DNA from: DASVEE01 sp036399695
GTDB lineage: Bacteria > Acidobacteriota > Thermoanaerobaculia > Gp7-AA8
Direction of reading: 5' to 3'
DNA length: 19,682 nt
NCBI GenBank assembly: GCA_036399695.1
Contig: DASWMP010000297.1
Span: forward strand, 1-19,682
Of the stretch, positions 7,082-14,038 are shown in pieces; position 1 is the stretch's first letter, and the number at the start of each line of letters is the position of its first letter. Under the pieces are notes generated by a model. It ran no database searches. It had not been told where the DNA came from and saw only the letters and a list, made by a program, of their open reading frames with translations. A program made the position numbers and the translations under genes.

Positions 7082-8880
7082 TGCTGCATTTCCTTTGCGA
7101 GCTGGTCGTAGTCGACCTTGCCGAGGTCGACGTTGTGCCGCGTGAGCTCTCCGGCCTTGATCTGGACTTCGATGACATCCGAGCGGGCCGGCCCGCTCAC
7201 CGTGACGGTGTATTTGCCGGGCTGCAGGGCGATGCGCGCCGGCGTGGAGCGCGAATCTTCGGGCAATTGGACTTCCTGCTGATCGGCGCCGACGATCTTG
7301 TCGAGATCGCCCCAGGGCGTGGCCGACAGCAGCAGCACGCCCTGGCCGGAGGGGATCGGCTGCGGCGGAGCGGTGCTGGAGACGATGTCCGTGCCGCTCG
7401 TCGCCACCGTGTTCGTCGCCACCGGCGCGACGTCCGCCGGCTTGCGCGTGAAGTAGACGGCCGCGCCGATGATGGCCACGAGCAGCACGGCGGCGATGCC
7501 GGCGATCATGCCCACGTTCGACTTCCTGCCGGCCGGCGCCGCGGTCGCGGGCGCCATCGACACCTGCTTCTCGATGATCGTCGCGTCGGCGGGAGGCGCC
7601 GGGGAGGTCCACTGCGCCTTCGCCTCCTGCATCGTCGGCGCGGCCGGCTGCTGCGTGTCGAGGCGCTCCATCATCGTCGCCTCGTCGCTCGCGGCGCGCG
7701 TGATCATCGTCGCGTCGTTGCTGCCGATCTTCGTGTCGCGCAGCGTGCCGGCCGAAGCCTGCTGCGTCTGCTGCGTCTGCTGACCGCCGCCGATCGTGCC
7801 GCCCGGCATCGTCCCGCCGGGGGAGGTCGACGACATCGTCATCTTCGCGTCGGCGAGCGTCTGCGCGCCGGAGAGCGTAACCATGCGCTCGCCGAGGCCG
7901 TACTTCTGGTCGGGCGAGATGGTGTTGCGGATCGCTTCGAGCGCGGAGGCGAATTCGGCGGCGGCGGCGAACCGCTCGTCGCGTTTCTTCTGCAGCGCGC
8001 GCATGACGATCGCTTCGAGGTTGGCCGGGACGCGCATCGAGGGATTCGTCTGCGCCAGCGGCGGCGGCGCTTCCTGCACGTGCTTGAGGATGTAGGCGTG
8101 CGGGTTCGTCGCCTGGAACGGCGCCCGTCCGGCCAGCATCTCGTACATGACGATGCCGAACGAGTAGAGGTCGGAGCGGGGATCGAGATGCTCGTCGTCG
8201 CGGAGGAAGCCGGCCTGCTCGGGGGAGGCGTATTTGAGCTTGCCGAGGAACATGCCGGTCTGCGTCAGCCCCTGCCCCTCGTCCCCTTCGGCCAGCGACT
8301 TGGCGATCCCGAAGTCGATGACCTTCACGAGCAGCTTCCCGTTGCGGTCCTGCGACAGCATGATGTTCTCGGGCGACACGTCGCGATGGATCAGCCCCAT
8401 GGAGTGCAGGTGATCGAGGCCCATGAGCGCCTGGATCGAGATCTCGGCGGTGAGGCGTGGCGGCACCGGGCCGTTCTGGGCGATCCACTTCTGGATGTTC
8501 GTCCCGTCGATGAACTCCCACACCATGTAGTAGGAGTTGTCCTCGAGCTGGGCGAAGTCGTAGAGCATCGCCAGGTTGCGGTGCTTGATCTGCGTCGACG
8601 TGCGCGCCTCCTGGAGGAAGCGCTGCAGCCCCTGGTCGTCCTGGGCCACGTTCGAACGCATGATCTTGATGACGCGCAGCTCGTTGAGGTGAATGTGGCG
8701 GACCTTGAAGATCTCGCCCATCCCCCCCACGCCGAGCCGTTCGATGATCTGGTACTTGCCGTCGATCAGACGGCCGCCATACGTACGCTGCAGCGGCGTG
8801 ACCCGCTCAGTGCAGTGCGGACACTGCTCGAGTTGCGAATCGATCGACTGTTTGCAGCGCAGGCAGGTGATCTGGGGCAT
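7078..8880 (-). CDS. Membrane Ser/Thr protein kinase: zinc ribbon, kinase, TM, PEGA
   Basis: Hanks-type kinase of 600 aa. A zinc ribbon (CLRC 6-9, CPHC 20-23) precedes the kinase domain (about 42-315). The glycine loop is GVGGMG 50-55, K72 is the ATP lysine, E91 the helix-C partner, HRD 165-167 the catalytic loop, DFG 189-191 the metal site and SPE 219-221 stands in for APE. The catalytic loop reads HRDVSPEN, with Ser169 where most kinases have Lys. The activation loop has T206 and T208. A long Thr-rich disordered linker (about 340-450) repeats T-[MI]-x-E at 402, 416 and 434. One membrane helix spans 456-477. The C-terminal 513-590 is PEGA-like and should lie outside the cytoplasm. A ribosome binding site GGGAG sits about seven bases before the ATG. 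It is translationally coupled to the TPR-like gene. Confidence 0.93.
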   Translation of the reverse strand: MPQITCLRCKQSIDSQLEQCPHCTERVTPLQRTYGGRLIDGKYQIIERLGVGGMGEIFKVRHIHLNELRVIKIMRSNVAQDDQGLQRFLQEARTSTQIKHRNLAMLYDFAQLEDNSYYMVWEFIDGTNIQKWIAQNGPVPPRLTAEISIQALMGLDHLHSMGLIHRDVSPENIMLSQDRNGKLLVKVIDFGIAKSLAEGDEGQGLTQTGMFLGKLKYASPEQAGFLRDDEHLDPRSDLYSFGIVMYEMLAGRAPFQATNPHAYILKHVQEAPPPLAQTNPSMRVPANLEAIVMRALQKKRDERFAAAAEFASALEAIRNTISPDQKYGLGERMVTLSGAQTLADAKMTMSSTSPGGTMPGGTIGGGQQTQQTQQASAGTLRDTKIGSNDATMITRAASDEATMMERLDTQQPAAPTMQEAKAQWTSPAPPADATIIEKQVSMAPATAAPAGRKSNVGMIAGIAAVLLVAIIGAAVYFTRKPADVAPVATNTVATSGTDIVSSTAPPQPIPSGQGVLLLSATPWGDLDKIVGADQQEVQLPEDSRSTPARIALQPGKYTVTVSGPARSDVIEVQIKAGELTRHNVDLGKVDYDQLAKEMQQ

Positions 8881-8928
8881 CTAGTCGCTCCCGTTGGTCG
8901 CGGTTTCTTCTGGTTTTCGGTTGCTTCT

Positions 8929-10161
8929 CTACACGTGCTCTCTCAACACATAACTACACGCCGGGTCGGCACCGAAGCGGACGATGTCGCCGGCTTTCAA
9001 CGTGACGCGCTCGACACGCGTGTTGTTGACGTAAGTTCCGTTGGCGGACTGCAGGTCTTCGAGCACCGGCCCGGGGCCGGTGAGGGTGATGCGGGCGTGG
9101 CGGCGGGAAACCGCCGGGTGCGCCAGGACGATCGAGCAGGCGCGGTCGCGGCCGACCATGACGCTGTCGCCGGTAATGGCGTGCTTCTCGTTCGCCTCCG
9201 GCTTCACGTGCACGAGCGCCCAGTGGCGCGCCTGATCCTGGCGCGGCGAAGGGGGCGGCGCGGTGTCGTCGTCCGGATCGGTCGAGCTGCTCCAGACGAC
9301 GGGGCGTTGGGCGATGTACTCCTCGAGGGCCATGTTGAAGGCGTGCGCCGAGGCGTAGCGCTGGTCCATACGCGGATGCATCGACTTGAGGACGATCGTC
9401 TCGAGGTCGTTGTCGATCTCCGGACGCAGCGCGCGGGGCGTCTGCTTCTCGCCGCGATAGATGGCGTCGATCAGCTTCGGGAGCGAGCGGCTGTTGAACG
9501 GCAGCACGCCGGTGAGCATCTCGTACAGCACCACGCCCGACGAATAGACGTCGCTCTTCGGACCGGCGTCCTTCGGCTCGCGGATCTGCTCGGGCGACAT
9601 GTAATGCGGCGTGCCGAGGAGGAAACCCGACTTCGTCAGGACCGTCTGCCCCGGCATGTTGCTCCCTTCCTTCATCTTGGCGATGCCGAAGTCCGTCATC
9701 TTCACGACGCCGCTCTTCCGCTCGCGGATCAGGTTGGCCGGCTTGATGTCGCGGTGAACGATGTCCTTGTCGTGCGCGTAGATCAGCGCGTCGAGCATGT
9801 TCTGGCAGATGCCGATGGCGTCGTCGATCGGCAGCGCCCCTTTTTCGTTGATCAGCAGGTCGACGGGCATGCCGTCGACGAACTCCATCACCAGCACCGC
9901 GCCGGTGTTGCTGTTGATGAACTCGTAGAAGCGGGTGATGTTGCGGTGACGCAGCACCTTCAGCATCTTCGCTTCGCGCTCGAACCGCTTCCGTGCCGTG
10001 CTGTCGCCCGCCAGCTCCTCTGACATGACTTTGAGCACGACCGAGAAGCCGGCCGGGAGGACGTCCGTCGCCGCGAGGGTACGGCCCACGTAGACGTGGC
10101 TCATCCCCCCCTCGCCGATCTCCCGCTCGATGCGGTAGTTCCCGATGACGTTCCCGATCAT
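8929..10161 (-). CDS. Soluble Ser/Thr protein kinase with C-terminal FHA domain
   Basis: Protein of 410 aa without a membrane helix, so cytoplasmic. The kinase domain covers about 9-285: glycine loop GEGGMS 16-21, K44, helix-C E63, a canonical HRDIKPAN 136-143, DFG 157-159, activation-loop T173/T176 and SPE 189-191. After a short acidic/Pro linker (293-308), an FHA domain occupies about 325-405 with the phosphothreonine-binding signature GR 337-338, SRRH 352-355 and NGT 374-376. FHA domains bind phosphothreonine peptides, so this kinase can dock on its own or a partner's products. The start codon overlaps the stop of the zinc-ribbon FHA gene (ATGA). The next kinase gene follows after 48 bp. 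Confidence 0.95.
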   Translation of the reverse strand: MIGNVIGNYRIEREIGEGGMSHVYVGRTLAATDVLPAGFSVVLKVMSEELAGDSTARKRFEREAKMLKVLRHRNITRFYEFINSNTGAVLVMEFVDGMPVDLLINEKGALPIDDAIGICQNMLDALIYAHDKDIVHRDIKPANLIRERKSGVVKMTDFGIAKMKEGSNMPGQTVLTKSGFLLGTPHYMSPEQIREPKDAGPKSDVYSSGVVLYEMLTGVLPFNSRSLPKLIDAIYRGEKQTPRALRPEIDNDLETIVLKSMHPRMDQRYASAHAFNMALEEYIAQRPVVWSSSTDPDDDTAPPPSPRQDQARHWALVHVKPEANEKHAITGDSVMVGRDRACSIVLAHPAVSRRHARITLTGPGPVLEDLQSANGTYVNNTRVERVTLKAGDIVRFGADPACSYVLREHV

Positions 10162-10880
10162 TTCAGCGGCCCCTCGTCATCCCAGTGGAACCCCTCGCCA
10201 CACAGCGGGAAGAAGATGAACTTGTGCGAGCCGATGCGGATCATGTCCTTCGCCGCGAGGTCGCGCCGCGGCTCGATCTCCGCCTCGTTGACGTAGGTAC
10301 CGTTCGTGGAGTTGTGGTCCATGAGGATGAAGCGCCGTTCCTCGGGACGGAAGACCAGATCGGCGTGATGCGACGAAGCCTGGTCGTCGTTGATGACGAT
10401 GTCGGAGCGGCGGTCCCGCCCGATGACGTTGCGTCCCATCCGGACCGGATAGGACTCGCCGCGGATGGCGGAGTTGAGGCCGACGAGCCAGCCGACGACG
10501 TAACGCCTCGCCTGCACCGGGGCGCCCTCGCCACGGCCGACGGCGACAGTGCGCTCCATCGGTGAGCCTTCGCCGCCGGCGGCGCGGCGGAGCGAGGCGG
10601 AGGCATCTTCAGACGCGGGACGGGCAGCCGGAGGCGCGGGTGGAGCAACAGGTGCGGGCGCTGCAGGGGCGGCGGGTGGCGCTTCCTTCACGGCGGCGGC
10701 AGCGGCCGGAGCCGAGGCCGGGGCAGCCTGCGAGCCGTCATTCGTGACGAAGCGGGACGGGCGGACGATCGGGATCTCCGGCTCGCTCGCATCCTGCGGG
10801 CAGTAGGGACAGATGTCCCAGGATTCGTCGATGAAGTGCCCGTTCTCACACCTCTTGTCAGCCACGTTCCCCACCTTCAT
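10158..10880 (-). CDS. Zinc-ribbon FHA-domain adaptor protein
   Basis: Protein of 240 aa. The N-terminus has a zinc-ribbon-like motif (C11, H15, C24, C27; pattern CENGH...CPYC). A disordered Ala/Pro linker spans about 50-105, with a Thr motif MERTVAV at 108-114. The FHA domain occupies about 145-225, with GR 154-155, SSHH 169-172 and NSTNGT 190-195 all intact. It has no catalytic domain, membrane helix or signal peptide, so a cytoplasmic phosphothreonine-binding adaptor is the natural reading. It overlaps both neighbours by 4 bp (ATGA at each end) and has no good Shine-Dalgarno, so it probably depends on translational coupling from the protease gene. The linker Thr near the FHA domain recalls the switch of GarA/OdhI-type proteins, but this is only an analogy. 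Confidence 0.92.
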   Translation of the reverse strand: MKVGNVADKRCENGHFIDESWDICPYCPQDASEPEIPIVRPSRFVTNDGSQAAPASAPAAAAAVKEAPPAAPAAPAPVAPPAPPAARPASEDASASLRRAAGGEGSPMERTVAVGRGEGAPVQARRYVVGWLVGLNSAIRGESYPVRMGRNVIGRDRRSDIVINDDQASSHHADLVFRPEERRFILMDHNSTNGTYVNEAEIEPRRDLAAKDMIRIGSHKFIFFPLCGEGFHWDDEGPLK

Positions 10881-12535
10881 GCATGGAATGCAACGGCCAC
10901 GGCGTTGCGCCCGCCGAAATAGATGATGTCGCCGTCCTTCAGATATGTCTTATCGATCTTCTGGTCGTTGACGTACGTCCCATTCGACGAATTCCGATCG
11001 ATCAGCAGGACCTTCCCATCGATCGACACGACCTCGGCGTGCAGCCGAGAGACTTTGGGATTCTCCAATACGATCTCACAAATTGTCGCCTCCCGGCCGA
11101 TGCGGATGCCGGAGCCGCCGAGGCCGAGGCGCTCCCCGGCGCGCTGGCCGTTGAGGATCGTGAAGCGGCCGAGCATCCCCCGAACGGACGAGGAGGTCCC
11201 CTCGTGCGGCGCCACGAGTGTCTCGACGGTCGTGGCTTTCAGGATGTCCGGCTCGAACTGCGGGCGGCGGGAGCGGACGGTCAGAAAGGTCGAGACGGCC
11301 AGCACGGCGGCGACCAGACCCACGGCAGCGCCGCTGACGACCGGGTGAAGCTGCCAGGGCGGCAGGGCACGGATCGCTTCGTCGATGTCGTGGTTGAAGC
11401 GGATGACGTCAGGGGAGCTCGGGAAGATACCGGCGGCCTGGTGGAGGCGCTGGCGGGCGTCGAGCCACTGGCCGTCGTACGCGCTGTCGAGCGCCGCGCG
11501 GTAGTGGCGGTTGAACTCCCCTTCTCCGTCCACCGGGATCTTCGCCTCGGTCAGCATCTGCCGGGCGATGCCGATCGGCACCAGGAACTTGATCTGCTCG
11601 GCATCAGTGTGCCCCCAGGTGGAGACGCCGATGGCTTCCCCACGGACGTTCACGGCCGGCCCGCCGGAGTTGCCGCGGTAGATGGCGACGTTCGACTGAA
11701 ACACCGGCGCGTTGGCGATGTTGCGCTTGATCGCGGTGATGTTGCCGGGGTTGAGCGTCGATTCCAGGTCGCTCTCGCGGGAGAGCCAGCCGCCGATGAC
11801 TTCATCGCTGCTGCTGGCGACGGCCGGATAGCCGACCGACCAGATCGACTCGCCGACGCGCACGGAATCGGAGTTGCCGAGCGGCAGCGAAGGGAGCTTC
11901 TTGCGCTCGACGTGCAGGACCGCCAGGTCGACTCCGCGCTCGCCGAGTGACGGCGAATAGCGGCGAATGCGGAACGGGAGCGCTTCGCCGTTCGAGAGCT
12001 CGACCTCGTTCACGACCTTCACGTTGGTGAGCTTGCCCAGGCGGGTCAGGCTGTCGACGGTGACTTCAAGCTCGTCGGTGCGCTGGAGAGCGCGGAGCTG
12101 ATCCTTCGGGAAGTGCTTCACCAGCGCGGCGATGGCGCCGTTGCGCCGCAGCTCCCGCTCGAGCAGCCGCGGATCGCGCGTCGGCGCGACGACGTGGCCG
12201 CTCGTGAGGATGAAGCCGTCGGGATTGACGATGAAACCGCTGCCGGAGCCGCCGGCGCCTGTCTCCACGACGGCCGGCGCCGCCGGCACGTTGCGCGGCG
12301 CCACCCGAAGCTGCGCCGCCGCCGCTTGCATCGCGGCAGCGTCATACCGGAACTCCGCCGTGGCGTAGGCGCTGACGCGCACCACCGCAGGCTTGACGCT
12401 GTAGGCCATGCGCTGGACGTCGTCGAGGCGGGAGACATCCCGGCGGCAGCCGGTGAGGAGGAGCGCGAAGAGCACAGACAGACCGCGCACCCAGGGCCCA
12501 CGGAACCCGTTTGGAGTGCGGCAGCGACGCTTCAT
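10877..12535 (-). CDS. Membrane-anchored trypsin-like serine protease with cytoplasmic FHA domain
   Basis: With the ATG at 12535 the protein has 552 aa. A lipoprotein-type signal ends at LLLTGC (Cys30). The S1C/DegP-like protease domain follows, with triad H114 (TSGH), D203 (VDLA) and S290 (GNSGG). After a helical segment (about 340-392) comes a membrane helix (398-420), then a Thr-rich juxtamembrane stretch (ATTVETL 434-440) and an FHA domain (455-545; GR 480-481, SRLH 496-499, SSNGT 516-520). The implied topology is protease outside, FHA inside. The start is uncertain: the ATG lies inside a dispersed repeat (12513-12638). A GTG at 12490 in the same frame gives a cleaner lipoprotein signal (537 aa) and may be the ancestral start. 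Longer in-frame starts up to 12841 run through the repeat and are unlikely. Its stop overlaps the next ATG by 4 bp. Confidence 0.85.
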   Translation of the reverse strand: MKRRCRTPNGFRGPWVRGLSVLFALLLTGCRRDVSRLDDVQRMAYSVKPAVVRVSAYATAEFRYDAAAMQAAAAQLRVAPRNVPAAPAVVETGAGGSGSGFIVNPDGFILTSGHVVAPTRDPRLLERELRRNGAIAALVKHFPKDQLRALQRTDELEVTVDSLTRLGKLTNVKVVNEVELSNGEALPFRIRRYSPSLGERGVDLAVLHVERKKLPSLPLGNSDSVRVGESIWSVGYPAVASSSDEVIGGWLSRESDLESTLNPGNITAIKRNIANAPVFQSNVAIYRGNSGGPAVNVRGEAIGVSTWGHTDAEQIKFLVPIGIARQMLTEAKIPVDGEGEFNRHYRAALDSAYDGQWLDARQRLHQAAGIFPSSPDVIRFNHDIDEAIRALPPWQLHPVVSGAAVGLVAAVLAVSTFLTVRSRRPQFEPDILKATTVETLVAPHEGTSSSVRGMLGRFTILNGQRAGERLGLGGSGIRIGREATICEIVLENPKVSRLHAEVVSIDGKVLLIDRNSSNGTYVNDQKIDKTYLKDGDIIYFGGRNAVAVAFHA

Positions 12536-12638
12536 CAAACCGTCGAGCTTCGGCGTTCGCGGTGCACCAGAAAGGGTGGCAGCTCCACGCTGCCACTGTA
12601 GGAAAGCGGCAGCTGATGAAGCGTCGCTGCCGCACTCC
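12513..12638. repeat. 126-bp inverted-repeat element overlapping the protease gene start
   Basis: Perfect 25-bp terminal inverted repeats lie at 12513-12537 and 12614-12638 (outer end GGAGTGCGGCAGCGACGC). Inside is a smaller hairpin (GTGGCAG/CTGCCAC, about 12577-12596). It codes for nothing. The left arm contains the ATG of the protease gene. The outer motif GGAGTGCGG recurs at 19640-19648 near another hairpin, which points to a family of dispersed elements. Confidence 0.85.
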
Positions 12639-12677
12639 ATACCGGGCGGCGTGGTGCGCATCAGCGGCCGCTTTAGG

Positions 12678-12705
12678 GACCACCGACCACCGAGCACTGA
12701 CCACA
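12678..12705. repeat. Heptanucleotide repeat, four copies
   Basis: GACCACC GACCACC GAGCACT GACCACA follow each other without gaps in the space between the PP2C and protease genes. The function is unknown. It lies between the repeat element and the PP2C stop codon. Confidence 0.6.
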
Positions 12706-12738
12706 GCCTCACCGCAACGGGGGACGAGCTCATGAGGG

Positions 12739-13890
12739 CTACCGGGAGGAGGTCGATGGAGGGGGCCCCTGTTGTTTCTGGCTGCTCCAGTAGAACCATG
12801 CGCCGGCGGCGCCGAGCACGATCGCCAGGATCAGCATCCACTTGAGGACGGGGTGGCCGGCCGCGGGGACGGCGGCAACTCCGGACGCGGGCGCCGCCAT
12901 CGACCCGGTTGCGGCCTCGGTCACCGGCTCGGCGACCGGCGTCGCCAGCTCTTCCGTCGTCACGGCGACGATCTTCTGCGTCGGGACTTTGGACATGTCC
13001 ATCGGCATGGTCTCGTCGAGCTTCGACGGATCGACGAGCTCGAACGGCTGCGTGTCATCGAGCCGGTCGACGAGCGTCTCGTCCCCTACCTCCGCCGGTG
13101 CCGTTCCGCGCTCCACAGCGGCCACGATGACCGTCACGTTGTCCGGTGCGCCGCGGGAGAGGGCGCGGCGGAGATACTCGTCCGCCGCCGCTTCGATCGG
13201 GAGCTTCGCGATCTCCTGCAGCTCCTCTTCCTTGACGACGCCGTGCAGGCCGTCGCTGCAGAGGATGAAGATGTCCCCCTCCTCGATGCCCATCGGGCCG
13301 CGGACGTCGATCTCGACTTCCTCGGCGACGCCCATGGAGCGCTGCAGCACGTTGCGCCGCGGGTGGTTCTCCGCTTCGACGCGCGTCAGCAGCCCTTCAC
13401 GGACCATCGAGGCGACGAGCGAGTGGTCGTCCGTCAGTTGGCGCAGCTCGTCGCCGCGGACCAGGTAGATGCGCGAGTCGCCGACGTGCGCGAGCCAGGC
13501 GTCGCGATCGCGGATGACGAGGGCCGACGTCGTCGTGCCCATCCCCCGCAGGTCCGGATTGGCCTGGGCCTCGGAGAAGATGCGCGCATTCGCCCGGACG
13601 AGCGATTCCTTCAGAGCCACGGCAATGTCCGACGTCTCGCTGCCGAGGTACTGGGCCTTCACCGTCTCGGCGGCGAGCTTCGAAGCGGTGGCGCCGCCGC
13701 GGTGGCCGCCCATGCCGTCGGCGACGACCAGCAGCCGGCCGCCGGGATGGCTGTCGCGCTCCTCGGCGGACGTGGTGTACGTGCCGAAGTCCTGGTTCTC
13801 GGAGCGCACGAGCCCCACGTCCGTCCGCAATACCGCGCGGACGACGAGGCGGCTGTTCGAGACGGGCCGTGCTGCCGCTTGTTCACTCAT
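12739..13890 (-). CDS. PP2C-type Ser/Thr protein phosphatase with C-terminal membrane anchor
   Basis: PrpC/Stp-like phosphatase of 383 aa that removes phosphate from Ser/Thr, the natural opponent of the two kinases. The PP2C domain (about 15-258) has SENQD 30-34, DGMGGH 58-63, HVGDSR 135-140, CSDGL 211-215 and APDN 248-251. The metal-binding Asp residues D34, D58, D213 and D250 are all present. A disordered Thr/Asp-rich linker (265-345) carries DETLVD, DDTQ and DETM (T272, T280, T294). One membrane helix (347-368) near the C-terminus anchors it with the catalytic domain in the cytoplasm; soluble PrpC-type enzymes lack this tail. It is the first gene of the cassette, 204 bp before the protease gene, and has its own TATAAT. 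Its Shine-Dalgarno is weak. Confidence 0.95.
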   Translation of the reverse strand: MSEQAAARPVSNSRLVVRAVLRTDVGLVRSENQDFGTYTTSAEERDSHPGGRLLVVADGMGGHRGGATASKLAAETVKAQYLGSETSDIAVALKESLVRANARIFSEAQANPDLRGMGTTTSALVIRDRDAWLAHVGDSRIYLVRGDELRQLTDDHSLVASMVREGLLTRVEAENHPRRNVLQRSMGVAEEVEIDVRGPMGIEEGDIFILCSDGLHGVVKEEELQEIAKLPIEAAADEYLRRALSRGAPDNVTVIVAAVERGTAPAEVGDETLVDRLDDTQPFELVDPSKLDETMPMDMSKVPTQKIVAVTTEELATPVAEPVTEAATGSMAAPASGVAAVPAAGHPVLKWMLILAIVLGAAGAWFYWSSQKQQGPPPSTSSR

Positions 13891-13916
13891 AGGCTGAAGC
13901 GTCGGGACGATTGCGG

Positions 13917-13922
13917 ATTATA
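13917..13922 (-). promoter_or_regulatory. -10 element for the PP2C-led cassette
   Basis: On the minus strand this reads TATAAT, 26 bp before the PP2C ATG. The -35 region (about 13940-13945, CGTGGC) is a poor match. It is probably the main promoter of the six-gene cassette. Confidence 0.5.
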
Positions 13923-13972
13923 CGTGAATCATTCTGGCCGCCACGGGACGCAGGGCTTGTTGCCTCAGGCTT

Positions 13973-14019
13973 GTCGCCCGGCGGCGCCTCGTCCGGACCG
14001 CACACGGCCGCCGGGCGAC
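13973..14019. promoter_or_regulatory. 13-bp inverted repeat, candidate operator of the cyclase gene
   Basis: GTCGCCCGGCGGC (13973-13985) and its exact reverse complement (14007-14019) are separated by 21 bp. The right arm ends two bases before the cyclase -10 box, so the repeat covers the -35 region. This is a typical layout for a regulator binding site, or for a strong hairpin if transcribed. Confidence 0.5.
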
Positions 14020-14021
14020 GC

Positions 14022-14027
14022 TATAAT
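14022..14027 (+). promoter_or_regulatory. -10 element of the cyclase gene, nearly leaderless transcript
   Basis: TATAAT ends 11 bases before the ATG at 14039. Transcription would start about 4-6 bases before the ATG, leaving no room for a Shine-Dalgarno. No good -35 is seen; the inverted repeat occupies that place. Confidence 0.55.
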
Positions 14028-14038
14028 CAGGCGTTCAA

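Noticed and set aside
7063..10023. 986-aa plus-strand open frame
   Set aside because: It is antisense to two well-supported kinase genes; its composition is rich in Arg, Asp and Val as expected for GC-rich shadow frames.
12536..12841. N-terminal extension of the protease gene up to 12841
   Set aside because: It would run through the inverted-repeat element and into the end of the phosphatase gene, and would bury the lipoprotein signal.
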